A DNA stretch of 33,760 nt, taken from Nakamurella silvestris (GTDB lineage: Bacteria; Actinomycetota; Actinomycetes; Mycobacteriales; Nakamurellaceae). How positions within the stretch are numbered: position 1 is the first letter of the stretch; every line of letters begins with the position of its first letter. Shown here in pieces: positions 1 to 6,765 of this stretch. The translations under genes and the position numbers were made by a program. The DNA is taken from positions 25,547-59,306 of the forward strand of contig QXCQ01000078.1 in assembly GCA_003576535.1 (NCBI GenBank), written 5' to 3'. The notes beneath the pieces are model-generated. The model searched no databases. It worked only from the letters and a program-made list of their open reading frames with translations, and was not told where the DNA came from.

Positions 1-1
1 A

Positions 2-103
2 ACCTCAGAAGGCCTGGAGGTGCGTCGCAATCGCCGCTCGACTTATCAAGGCCATGACCTCCGAACCCTCCGGTTAGTCACTGACCCCTCGCTGATCTGC
101 TAG
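2..103 (+). CDS. Possible C-terminal end of a gene cut by the left edge
   Basis: A frame open from the window edge encodes 33 residues ending DLRTLRLVTDPSLIC before a TAG at 101-103. It is basic at first and ends in a Val/Leu-rich segment. There is no start in the window and no recognisable family. It could equally be a chance open frame in a rearranged region, so this is only a placeholder for the reader who has the upstream sequence. Confidence 0.2.
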   Translation, partial: TSEGLEVRRNRRSTYQGHDLRTLRLVTDPSLIC

Positions 104-188
104 CGGGCGCGCCGATTCGCCAACCCGTCGCTACGACCGGGAAGGTGACGGATGGCTTCGGTGGGTACTCGACGGAGAACTCGAGGCG

Positions 189-431
189 TTGCTATTTGAG
201 ATCCCGGATCGATTGCAGATTCACTCTGTCGCAGTCAGCCCGGTGCACTTCTCCGGCTCCAGGCAGCCCGACCTTCTGTTCGACTATGCGGAGGCGCCGC
301 TGTCCGACGTCCTCGATCTGATCGGGCTCAGCCAGGCGAAAGTGGTCTTCTTAGCGGCGAACCTGTTCGACTCGAACAATCTGGTCGAGGGACGAGAGCG
401 TGACCTTCCGGGCGTAGAGGACATGAATTGA
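189..431 (+). CDS. Small hypothetical protein, possibly 5'-truncated
   Basis: The frame encodes 80 residues from a TTG. The frame stays open back to about base 96 and the extra residues (GDGWLRWVLDGELEALLFEI) read like genuine protein, but no ATG or GTG is available there. The body has alternating hydrophobic segments (LLFDYAEAPL, VLDLIGLSQAKVVFLAANLF), which is not what a random high-GC frame gives. I do not recognise a family. The missing start suggests a truncated gene or remnant, in keeping with the other broken pieces in the first 2 kb. Confidence 0.3.
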   Translation: MLFEIPDRLQIHSVAVSPVHFSGSRQPDLLFDYAEAPLSDVLDLIGLSQAKVVFLAANLFDSNNLVEGRERDLPGVEDMN

Positions 432-877
432 CTTGCGCCCCACTGGGAGAACCGGACGCCGGACTGATCGCAAAACCCCGCAGCCCGGCCCGCTCCACCT
501 CGCCGCCCGCCTGTCCACCGAGGACATCAAGGTAGAGGCCCGCAGGATGAACCGCAAACACCCCGCAGACGACGCGGTCCTCGACGCCCCCGCCCTCGCC
601 TGGGAACCCGACGACCGGCCACTGGCCGTCGGCGGAATCCCAGGCTCTCCGCCGGGGTACATCGCCAACCCGGTCGGGTCTGCGCCCGCTGGATCCGTTG
701 GCGCGCACCACACGGGGCCACCCGGTGACCGTGATTCATACCGAGCGGAACGTTAAGTTCCTTGCTGCTGCTGCTGCGGTCCTCACCGGAAGAGGCGGCA
801 AAATCATAATGCCCGGGCCTGTCGAGATCCGGAGTACTGCAACCGGGCAGGCTGACGCCCGCGTTGAAACCGCGTTA
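432..877. other. 446 bp with no supportable gene
   Basis: Open frames exist on both strands, which is expected at this GC content. One plus-strand frame from 433 gives 107 codons rich in Pro, Arg, Ala and Gly with no recognisable motif, and it has no convincing ribosome binding site. A run of CTG triplets lies at about 762-778. I see no RNA gene, no insertion-sequence end and no clear terminator here. Confidence 0.4.
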
Positions 878-1078
878 CTACTTCAACGATCTCCGCGCGT
901 CCCTGACAATCGAAGCGCTCGCGAGCAAACCACAGGCCGCAATCACAATTCCGGCGACCAACCCGAACGTTGTGTCGTGCCGCAGTGCCGTAATGATGCC
1001 GACGATTACCAAACAGGCCGTCGCGGGCAGACCTCTCACCCGGCGGGCGGACTGGCCTTTGTCCGGGGTGTTTGTCAT
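878..1078 (-). CDS. Small two-helix membrane protein, hypothetical
   Basis: From the ATG at 1078 this encodes 66 residues: a short polar, basic N-terminus (MTNTPDKGQSARRVRGLP), a first hydrophobic segment (ACLVIVGIITAL), a second (FGLVAGIVIAACGLLASASI) and a basic tail (RDARRSLK). The positive ends would keep both termini in the cytoplasm. The same frame stays open upstream and encodes another hydrophobic stretch (AGIAALAIVTVIAYLCR) at about 1110-1160 without a usable start codon. The gene may therefore be a trimmed three-helix protein, or the true start may be missing. It lies 137 bp downstream of the PH-like membrane gene on the same strand. No family is recognised. Confidence 0.45.
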   Translation of the reverse strand: MTNTPDKGQSARRVRGLPATACLVIVGIITALRHDTTFGLVAGIVIAACGLLASASIVRDARRSLK

Positions 1079-1215
1079 GGTTCCCATCCGATCATGACTC
1101 GTCGGAGTTGGCCGGCAAAGGTACGCGATGACGGTCACGATCGCAAGTGCTGCAATTCCCGCCGACCAGCCGGCACTCCACCCTTCTCCTGCGGAGGCAC
1201 CCGGTGCCCCCCGCC

Positions 1216-1647
1216 CTAACGTCCGGCCGGCCCGGCATTCCGAAACCTGCGGCGCTGCTGCTCCAGCAGCGCCGTGGCCTTCTCCGACGAAACATCCCCG
1301 AGCGTGGCATATGACGTCACTTTCACCCACCCGCCGGACCGCTTCACAAATCCGATACCGCGCAACCCTCGATCCTCGAAGTGATCGACCTCGTCCCAAT
1401 CGAACCGACGCCGGAACCCGAAATCATCGATCGCGACCAACCCGGCCGGGCTACAACGAACCCCCGCCCGCAGGCTCGCAACGAAGGCAAGGACGAAGAC
1501 CACCCCACAGGCAACGGCCACGAACTTCCCACCACCAGGCCTACTGAAGGCCAGGAACGCCGACAGCCCAATGAACAGAACCCAGACCACATAGATGAAT
1601 TTGCGAGCCGGATTGCGCAGAACGAACACTTCATCGCCGTCAGCCAT
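1216..1647 (-). CDS. Membrane protein with PH-like C-terminal domain
   Basis: The protein has 143 residues from the chosen ATG (145 from the ATG at 1653). Residues about 15-60 form two transmembrane segments (FIYVVWVLFIGLSAFLAF and FVAVACGVVFVLAFVASL). After them comes a beta-rich stretch (GVRCSPAGLVAIDDFGFRRR, FDWDEVDHFED, GGWVKVTSYATLG) typical of small bacterial PH-domain membrane proteins, whose function is generally unknown. I chose 1647 because TAGCGT on the minus strand (plus 1659-1654) lies exactly 6 nt before it, which fits a leaderless transcript. With the upstream ATG the box would touch the start codon. The gene is opposite in strand to the toxin/antitoxin remnant on its right. 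Confidence 0.6.
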   Translation of the reverse strand: MADGDEVFVLRNPARKFIYVVWVLFIGLSAFLAFSRPGGGKFVAVACGVVFVLAFVASLRAGVRCSPAGLVAIDDFGFRRRFDWDEVDHFEDRGLRGIGFVKRSGGWVKVTSYATLGDVSSEKATALLEQQRRRFRNAGPAGR

Positions 1648-1795
1648 TTTCATACGCTAACCGATCGCCCCGATCCACATCTCACCCCCATCAGAACGCA
1701 CAAGGAGCAGGACACAATGCCAGCATGCGGACGCCAGTCGTCGCCCAAGAATCTGGGGATTCGGCAGAAGCAGGCTCGGGCTCCGGGCTGGGCTG

Positions 1796-1948
1796 CTTCG
1801 GGTGTTCTGCACCTTCTACGGCGACAAGATCGTCCTGCTCCATCACGGCTGCGACCCGAAGGCCGACCCGTCGGCCAAGCGCCAGCAGGATGAGATCGCG
1901 AAGGCTCGCAAGATCCACGGACGTTGGAAGGAGCGGCGCAGGTCTTGA
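1796..1948 (+). pseudogene. Remnant of a RelE/HigB-type toxin gene (C-terminal part)
   Basis: This frame encodes about 50 residues beginning LRVFCTFYGDKIVLLHHG, then CDPKADPSAKRQQDEIAKAR and KIHGRWKERRRS before TGA. The pattern (RVF-hydrophobic core, GxDKxxDPS-like turn, basic QQxEIxxAR helix) is the C-terminal half of the HigB/Gp49-like toxin family, which normally has about 100-120 residues. Upstream codons in the same frame (GFGRSRLGLRAGL) do not restore a normal N-terminal half, and no start or ribosome site is visible. An XRE antitoxin follows, in the toxin-first order usual for higBA. I infer a decayed toxin that has lost its N-terminus. Confidence 0.55.
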
Positions 1949-1974
1949 CCCGGATATGTGGTTTAGCACATACT
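1946..1974 (+). promoter_or_regulatory. Antitoxin promoter with palindromic operator in the spacer
   Basis: TTGACC at 1946-1951 and CATACT at 1969-1974 are separated by 17 bp, a good sigma-70-type pair. The spacer and -10 carry the dyad TATGTG-GTTTAG-CACATA at 1955-1972 with perfect 6-bp arms. Its place just before an XRE-type gene suggests autorepression by the antitoxin. The -35 overlaps the toxin stop codon. Confidence 0.6.
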
Positions 1975-1994
1975 AGTTGCAGAGAGGAGCCGTG

Positions 1995-2306
1995 ATGGCG
2001 AAGGACTTCAACGAGCTGGCGGATCGCGCGAAGGCGACGTGGTCCGAGGAGACTCAGGGTGTGTACACAGCGGCGTCATCCGAGTTCGCGGCCGAGGTAA
2101 GTGAGCGAGCGGAGCTCGGTGCTTTGCTCGCGACGGCCCGCAAGGCCAGGTCTCTCACTCAGCCTGCGCTGTCCGACCTGACCGGCATCCAGCAGGCCGA
2201 GATCAGTCGGATCGAGCGAGGCACGGGCAACCCGACTGCTTCGACACTTCTGCGACTGGCCGATGCCTTGGGGCAGAAGCTCACACTGGTGCCGGTGAGC
2301 CGCTGA
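1995..2306 (+). CDS. XRE-family antitoxin (HigA-like)
   Basis: The protein has 103 residues. Residues about 45-100 form a helix-turn-helix of the Cro/CI (XRE) class: LGALLATARKARSLTQPALS, then DLTGIQQAEISRIERGTGNP and TASTLLRLADALGQKLTLV. The family binds its own promoter and, in higBA modules, neutralises the adjacent RNA-cleaving toxin. The ATG at 1995 is preceded by a strong AGAGAGGAG site at 1981-1989. An upstream TTG at 1977 would overlap that site and is unlikely. The neighbouring toxin is only a remnant, so this is probably an orphan antitoxin. It converges on the acyltransferase with 12 bp between stops; a short CCGCT-GA-AGCGG dyad spans its stop codon. Confidence 0.8.
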   Translation: MAKDFNELADRAKATWSEETQGVYTAASSEFAAEVSERAELGALLATARKARSLTQPALSDLTGIQQAEISRIERGTGNPTASTLLRLADALGQKLTLVPVSR

Positions 2307-2318
2307 AGCGGTTCCCTG

Positions 2319-3437
2319 TCAACCAGCCGCCTCAGGCGCTCCCGTCGCCCCCGGGGCATACGGCACCACACACCCAGAGGTATGCGCGTCTCCCGTCCCC
2401 AGGTGCGAGCGTTCACCCCGGGTAGCGAACCGTCGTTCGACCAGGAACCAGCTCGCCACCGCAATTGGCATCACGGCCAGCATCGATGTCATGGCGAACA
2501 CGTAGATCTCCAACCGGCCCGCCCCGAAGATCAACAACACCTGCTGGACGAGAAACCCGTAGATGTAGACGCCGTAGGAGAAGTCGTGCCTGGTCCATGG
2601 CACGCGGATCGCCTGACCCAACCAGATCAATCCGTAGGCCAGCAACGGGCTCGCGAGATACGGCCCGAGGTCGGGCCACGCCGCCGAGATCGCGACAACC
2701 CCGATCAGGCAGCCGATCCCGGCTACACCCCGCGGCGGAAGCTTCGAGCGGAGGACGAAAGCCAAGCACCCAGCGAAGAAGAACGGGGCGACCGTCATCA
2801 GGGTCCACACCCAAGAGTTCGCAGGCAGGGCGTCCTGCCGGAGATCCTCACAAGCATGGACGACGATCGACACCACCAGCAGGAGAAGCCACGGCCACCA
2901 GTGCCGGCGGAAGACACGCGACGCACCGAGAACCCCGACCACCAGATAACAGACGAACTCGAACCACAGGGTCCACAGCGGTGCGTTGAGCAGATCCGAT
3001 CGAGGCAGCCCATTCGTGATCGACCCGATGGTCTGCTGCCTGATCTGCAGGGTCAGGTTCTGGAACAGGTACGTCAGGGGGAGTGGTTCCTCGGAGAAGT
3101 AACCGGTCAGGTGGCCGCTGCGGTACCAGAAACACACTGGTCCGACGACGAAGACCGTCACCAGCAGGCACGCCACAAAACCAGGGAAGATCCGCAACAC
3201 CCGCCGCGTGATGAAATCGCCGAAGCTCCTCTTCGTTCGACTGGCCAGGATCAGGTAGCCGCTGATGGCGAAGAAACAGAACACGGCCCAGGTCCCCAGG
3301 TCGTAGCTGCCCCACGCGGGCCTGCCCGGAGTCAGGGTCAGCCCCCACGCGTGGGAGACGACGACCGATAGTGCCAGCGCCAGGCGCAACAGGTTCAACC
3401 CCTGGCTCCGGGCGGCCGGACGCTCCAATGCGACCAT
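2319..3437 (-). CDS. Acyltransferase 3 family membrane protein
   Basis: The protein has 372 residues with about ten transmembrane segments. It is recognisable as the OafA/NodX type (acyltransferase 3). The N-terminus has LNLLRLALALSVVVSHAWGL with the conserved early Arg and His, followed by FCFFAISGYLI, then the TRRVLRIFPGFVACLL motif and LNAPLWTLWFEFVCYLVVG. Family members move acyl groups from cytoplasmic acyl-CoA to envelope sugars or secreted glycosylated compounds; the substrate here cannot be read. The frame is open far upstream (to 3809), but that part is Arg/Cys-rich and not membrane-like. I chose the ATG at 3437 just before the first helix; a GTG at 3440 is an alternative. No glycosyltransferase neighbours suggest a target. 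Confidence 0.85.
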   Translation of the reverse strand: MVALERPAARSQGLNLLRLALALSVVVSHAWGLTLTPGRPAWGSYDLGTWAVFCFFAISGYLILASRTKRSFGDFITRRVLRIFPGFVACLLVTVFVVGPVCFWYRSGHLTGYFSEEPLPLTYLFQNLTLQIRQQTIGSITNGLPRSDLLNAPLWTLWFEFVCYLVVGVLGASRVFRRHWWPWLLLLVVSIVVHACEDLRQDALPANSWVWTLMTVAPFFFAGCLAFVLRSKLPPRGVAGIGCLIGVVAISAAWPDLGPYLASPLLAYGLIWLGQAIRVPWTRHDFSYGVYIYGFLVQQVLLIFGAGRLEIYVFAMTSMLAVMPIAVASWFLVERRFATRGERSHLGTGDAHTSGCVVPYAPGATGAPEAAG

Positions 3438-3732
3438 CACCGTCCGCCCCGGGTAGTGCGCTGCACGTCGGTTCCCCTCCCGGCCCAAGCCCGTGCGTCT
3501 GCACAGGTCGGAACAGGGAACGCGGCTCACCAGGCCAAATGTTGAGTGGCGGAGCCGTGAACATCGGACACGCGAGTCCGCGCGCCACCACACCCGGCAA
3601 TCGACCGGGCGGGCGTCGGTCGGTCCGCGGAGAATCTCGCTAAGTTCTTTCCAGGAATGTGTCGTGTCACCGCCGTCTGCAACGACCAAGGAGCGTGACA
3701 CCAACCGCGTCGCACTCCGATGGAAGGAACGA

Positions 3733-4104
3733 ATGATGAAGTATGTGATCCTGATGCAGGTCGACCCCGCCGTGCTGGAGAGCCTGACCGAGGAACAGCA
3801 GCACACCATCCAGTCCGGTCACGGTGACTTCATGGATGCCACCAAGGCCTCCGGCGAGTTCGTGGCCACCAACGCCCTCGCCGACCCGAGCCGCTCCAAG
3901 GTCATCCGGTCCAAGGGCGGCGTCCCGGAGGTCACCGACGGACCGTTCGTCGAAGCCAAGGAATTCATGGGCGGCTACTACCTCATCGATGTCGAGAACG
4001 AGGAGCGGGCGATCGAACTGGCCAAGCTCATTCCGGACTCCACCATCGACGGTCTCGCCCTCGAGATCCGCCAGGTCATGTTCTTCGATGGCGGCGACAT
4101 GTGA
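3733..4104 (+). CDS. YCII/DGPF-domain protein, sigma-factor partner
   Basis: The protein has 123 residues, starting MMKYVILMQVDP and containing VTDGPFVEAKEFMGGYYLID, the DGPF signature of the YCII-related family. Proteins of this family are small alpha-beta barrels with no settled enzymatic role. They are commonly encoded beside the large ECF42-type sigma factors, as here: the stop overlaps the GTG of the sigma gene by 4 nt (GTGA at 4101-4104). GGAAGGA at 3722-3728 is the ribosome site and serves either ATG (3733 or 3736). The pair is evidently co-transcribed and translationally coupled. Confidence 0.88.
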   Translation: MMKYVILMQVDPAVLESLTEEQQHTIQSGHGDFMDATKASGEFVATNALADPSRSKVIRSKGGVPEVTDGPFVEAKEFMGGYYLIDVENEERAIELAKLIPDSTIDGLALEIRQVMFFDGGDM

Positions 4105-5321
4105 GCATTCCGCAGCAGCGCGAGGGCCTGTGGCGCGATCTCGCACCGCAGGTCCTCGCGCGGTTGCTCCGCACCTACGGTCCCGACCAGTTCGACGCCT
4201 GTGAGGACGCGGTCCAGGAAGCGCTGCTGGCCGCGCACCAGCAGTGGGAGGAAAATCCTCCCCAGGACCCGCTCGGCTGGCTGATCACCACCAGCCGGTG
4301 GCGCTACGTCGACTGGGTTCGATCGGATCGGAGCCGACGCGATCGGGAGACCAAAGTCGATCGACTGACCGAACCTCTTCTAGGACAGGGGACCTCGAGC
4401 GGCGACGATAGCCTGCTGGTTCTCCAGCTGTGCTGCCATCCGGAACTGCCGCGTGCCGCGCAGATCGCCCTCACCCTGCGGGCGGTCTGTGGACTCACCA
4501 CCGCCCAGATCTCGCATGTCTACCAGCTTCCCGAAGCGACTGTGGCCCAACGCATCACCCGAGCCAAGAGAAGGCTCGACGAGCTGGGGCGGGTGTTTCC
4601 CGCAACGACCGACCCGTCAGCCCTGACGCCGACGGTGCTGAACGTCATCTACGTCATGTTCACCGAGGCGCACCACACCATGAGTGGTTCCCCTGCTCGT
4701 GACGCCGATCTTGCCGACGAGGCATTGCATCTCGGTCGTCAACTCCGATCCGGCGCACCGGGTGATACCGAGGTGGCCGGGCTGTTGGCGCTGATGTTGT
4801 TCACCGAGGCCAGGCAACCCGCCCGCATCACGGCAGCCGGGGATCTGATGGCCCTCGACGAGCAGGACCGGAGCGTGTGGGACCGGACGCTCATCGCCGA
4901 GGGGCTGCGCATCCTCGACAGGTCGGTGGCGGGGGCCACTCCCGGTCCGTATCTGATCCAGGCCTGCATCGCCGGTCTGCACGCCCAGGCACCGGACGTG
5001 GACAGGACCGACTGGCGGGAGATCCTGGCCCTCTACCGGCTGCTGGAGCTGACCACGAACGGGCTGAACCCGACCATTCGCCTCAACCGCATCGTCGCCG
5101 AAGCAATGGTCCACGGGCCCGCCCGAGCGCTCGAACTCCTCGACCAGCTTCGAGAAGAGCATCCCGGTCTGCCGCGCCTCCATGCTGTTCGGGCCGATCT
5201 GCTTCGCCGATCCGGGGATCGGGTCGCCGCTGCCGGCGAGTATCGGGAGGCCGCCAGGGCCGCCGACAACCTGGCCGAGCAACGGCTGCTCCTGCGAAGG
5301 CTGCGCGAACTCGGGGCATAA
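4101..5321 (+). CDS. ECF RNA polymerase sigma factor, ECF42-like with TPR-like C-terminal extension
   Basis: The protein has 406 residues, about twice a usual ECF sigma factor. Region 2 lies at about residues 12-80 (YGPDQFDACEDAVQEALLAA, then GWLITTSRWRYVDWVRSDRS). Region 4 lies at about 112-165 (LPRAAQIALTLRAVCGLTTA, then ATVAQRITRAKRRLDELG). A helical C-terminal part from about 180 (VLNVIYVMFTEAHH, LLELTTNGLNPTIRLNRIVA, paired helices to the end) matches the extension known in ECF42 factors, where it is needed for activity. No anti-sigma gene is adjacent; the coupled upstream DGPF gene is the only partner. The GTG start at 4101 is fixed by the 4-nt overlap. Confidence 0.88.
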   Translation: MSIPQQREGLWRDLAPQVLARLLRTYGPDQFDACEDAVQEALLAAHQQWEENPPQDPLGWLITTSRWRYVDWVRSDRSRRDRETKVDRLTEPLLGQGTSSGDDSLLVLQLCCHPELPRAAQIALTLRAVCGLTTAQISHVYQLPEATVAQRITRAKRRLDELGRVFPATTDPSALTPTVLNVIYVMFTEAHHTMSGSPARDADLADEALHLGRQLRSGAPGDTEVAGLLALMLFTEARQPARITAAGDLMALDEQDRSVWDRTLIAEGLRILDRSVAGATPGPYLIQACIAGLHAQAPDVDRTDWREILALYRLLELTTNGLNPTIRLNRIVAEAMVHGPARALELLDQLREEHPGLPRLHAVRADLLRRSGDRVAAAGEYREAARAADNLAEQRLLLRRLRELGA

Positions 5322-5326
5322 GCCCA

Positions 5327-5396
5327 GTTCCCGCGCAGCGTTCAGGGATCGGCGCACACTACAGGGTGCGCGGATCCCGAATCGGTGCGCGGGAGC
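5327..5396. repeat. 70-bp palindromic repeat, copy 1
   Basis: The element runs from GTTCCCGCGCAGCG to CGGTGCGCGGGAGC and has an imperfect inner dyad (GGGATC...GGATCCC). It begins 5 bp after the sigma-factor stop and lies between converging genes, so its RNA hairpin may also end transcription. It matches the reverse complement of copy 2 (5839-5908) much better than its forward strand, so the two copies are in opposite orientation. No coding function is visible. Confidence 0.75.
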
Positions 5397-5446
5397 GGCA
5401 GGGGGACTGCGCATAGGAACGGTCGGCCGGGCCGGGGCGTGTCGCT

Positions 5447-5701
5447 TCATCGACCGTCGAGTGAGTCACCATGGCGTGGAAGCGGATTCGAGTGTTTGCC
5501 GCCTCGACGAAACAGGTACGGCGCGCGCTCAACAACGACTGTCAACACCGCCACTGCGGCGAACGCAAGCATGCTCAGCCAGAAGGGTGCCTCCAACGCG
5601 ATGAGGATGTACGGGGGCATGAGAAATGCTAGGTACGAGAGTGATCCTCGATACCAAGGTCGCCGTACGGTGGGCGGCTTTGTCCCATCGACTCGGTTCA
5701 T
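5447..5701 (-). CDS. Small two-helix membrane protein, hypothetical
   Basis: The protein has 84 residues from the ATG at 5701. A basic, polar N-terminus (MNRVDGTKPPTVRRPWYRG) is followed by two hydrophobic segments (LSYLAFLMPPYILIALEAPF and WLSMLAFAAVAVLTVVV) and a basic tail (ERAPYLFRRGGKHSN). The frame is open upstream to 5770 with an ATG there, but the added residues look non-conserved and the ribosome site is weak for either start. No family is recognised. The gene is flanked by the two palindromic repeat copies. Confidence 0.5.
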   Translation of the reverse strand: MNRVDGTKPPTVRRPWYRGSLSYLAFLMPPYILIALEAPFWLSMLAFAAVAVLTVVVERAPYLFRRGGKHSNPLPRHGDSLDGR

Positions 5702-5838
5702 GCTGTGCCGCAGATCATTCCGATGTCCCTCGCGAGCAGATGCCTCGGCGATCGAATAGTGTTGCAGCACAGTTTATGCGATGGACCGGGCGGCCGGAAG
5801 GTGGGGTGGTGCGGCGTTGCTCAGTCTCCGGACCCCCA

Positions 5839-5908
5839 GTTCCCGCGCACCGAATCGGGATCGGCGCATACTGCAGAGTGCGCGGATCCCTGAACGGTGC
5901 GCGGGAAC
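5839..5908. repeat. 70-bp palindromic repeat, copy 2 (inverted relative to copy 1)
   Basis: It has perfect 14-bp ends, GTTCCCGCGCACCG and CGGTGCGCGGGAAC. The inner part is an imperfect dyad (CGGGATCGGCGCA ... TGCGCGGATCCC). Length is identical to copy 1. The asymmetric inner arms (AATCGGGATC left, GGATCCCTGAA right) correspond to the opposite arms of copy 1. It sits between two minus-strand genes. The layout resembles REP/BIME-type or small non-autonomous palindromic elements. Confidence 0.75.
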
Positions 5909-5962
5909 GGAGAACCAGGAACGGGAACGGAGAACCAGGAACGGGAACGGAGAACCGGGAAC
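5903..5962. repeat. Three tandem 20-bp repeats
   Basis: The unit GGGAACGGAGAACCAGGAAC occurs at 5903-5922 and 5923-5942, and again at 5943-5962 with one change (A to G). A degenerate continuation runs to about 5978. The array starts inside the terminal bases of palindromic repeat copy 2 and ends next to the LysE-family stop codon, in the 3' flank of that gene. Confidence 0.85.
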
Positions 5963-5979
5963 GGCGAAACAGGAACGGA

Positions 5980-6618
5980 TCAGGCCGGGGCCGGGGCCTG
6001 CACCAGCAGGTGCACCCCGATCCCGCCGAGCATCGTTCCGGTGACACGCTTCTGCCACTTGATCCGGGCCGGCCTGCGCTGCAGGTAGGCGGCGATCGTC
6101 CCGGCGGCCAGGATGATCAAGGAGTTGACGATCATGCTGACAGTGATCTGTACCCCGCCCAGCACGAACCCTTGCAGCATCACGTTTCCGTCGGCCGGAA
6201 CCACGAACTGGGGGATCAGCGCCACGTACATGACGGCCGCCTTCGGGTTCAGCAGGTTCGTCACCAGTCCCATCCGGAACAGCTTCCACCGAGAGTCCTT
6301 CGGCAGATCCCGAGCTTCGAACAGGGCAGAACCGCCGGGGCGCAGGGTCTTCCACGCCAGGTGCAGCAAGTACACGGCACCGGCGACCTTGAGCAGCACG
6401 TACAACCACGGCACCACCACGAACACCGCGGCCAGCCCGAGGTTCGCCATCGTCATATAGACGACGAAGCCCAGGGCGGTCCCGAGCAAGGAGACAAATC
6501 CCGCCGAAACCCCCTGGGAGATGCTCCGCGAGACCAGGTAGATCATGTTCGGCCCCGGAGTCAGCACCATTCCAAGTGCGACCAAGGCGATTCCGAACAC
6601 CGCGCTGGAGTGGACCAC
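5980..6618 (-). CDS. LysE/RhtB-family amino-acid exporter
   Basis: The protein has 212 residues with about six transmembrane segments. The family signature TPGPNMIYLVSRSISQG follows the first helix; later come LLKVAGAVYLLHLAWKTLR and FRMGLVTNLLNPKAAVMYVA, both characteristic of LysE/RhtB exporters of amino acids and their analogues. Length is typical (about 205-215). The GTG start at 6618 has GGAG 7 nt upstream. It is divergent from a MocR-type regulator, with repeated ACACTTC/GTGTC boxes between them. This suggests that the regulator controls the exporter; the substrate is not determined. Confidence 0.88.
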   Translation of the reverse strand: MVHSSAVFGIALVALGMVLTPGPNMIYLVSRSISQGVSAGFVSLLGTALGFVVYMTMANLGLAAVFVVVPWLYVLLKVAGAVYLLHLAWKTLRPGGSALFEARDLPKDSRWKLFRMGLVTNLLNPKAAVMYVALIPQFVVPADGNVMLQGFVLGGVQITVSMIVNSLIILAAGTIAAYLQRRPARIKWQKRVTGTMLGGIGVHLLVQAPAPA

Positions 6619-6697
6619 TGACGTTCTCCTCGTCTCGAACAGGCCGGATGCGACCGGCCGACCGGCGCGAACCCGGCCGCGACCACCTCAGATTGAT

Positions 6698-6737
6698 ACA
6701 CTTCATACGAAACGGTCAAAGTGTCACAAGACACTTC
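6698..6737. promoter_or_regulatory. Putative MocR-type operator between LysE and regulator genes
   Basis: ACACTTC occurs as a direct repeat at 6698-6704 and 6731-6737, spaced 33 bp (about three helical turns). The second copy is also half of a perfect dyad AAGTGTC-ACAA-GACACTT at 6719-6736. Mixed direct and inverted boxes in a divergent promoter region are typical of MocR-family binding sites. The regulator itself is inferred from position. Confidence 0.55.
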
Positions 6738-6765
6738 GTGACCAACCCGGAGGGTGGCCCCATTC

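Noticed and set aside
698-1219. A 173-codon plus-strand frame in the gene-poor left end
   Set aside because: It overlaps the small minus-strand membrane gene, is Arg/Thr/Pro-rich and has no motif or ribosome site.
2382-3371. A 329-codon plus-strand frame opposite the acyltransferase
   Set aside because: It is composed of Arg, Gln, Pro and Asp runs without hydrophobic cores, whereas the minus strand shows membrane helices and acyltransferase 3 motifs.
5327-5962. An insertion sequence
   Set aside because: The palindromic copies have no transposase gene between them and no target-site duplication that I could identify.
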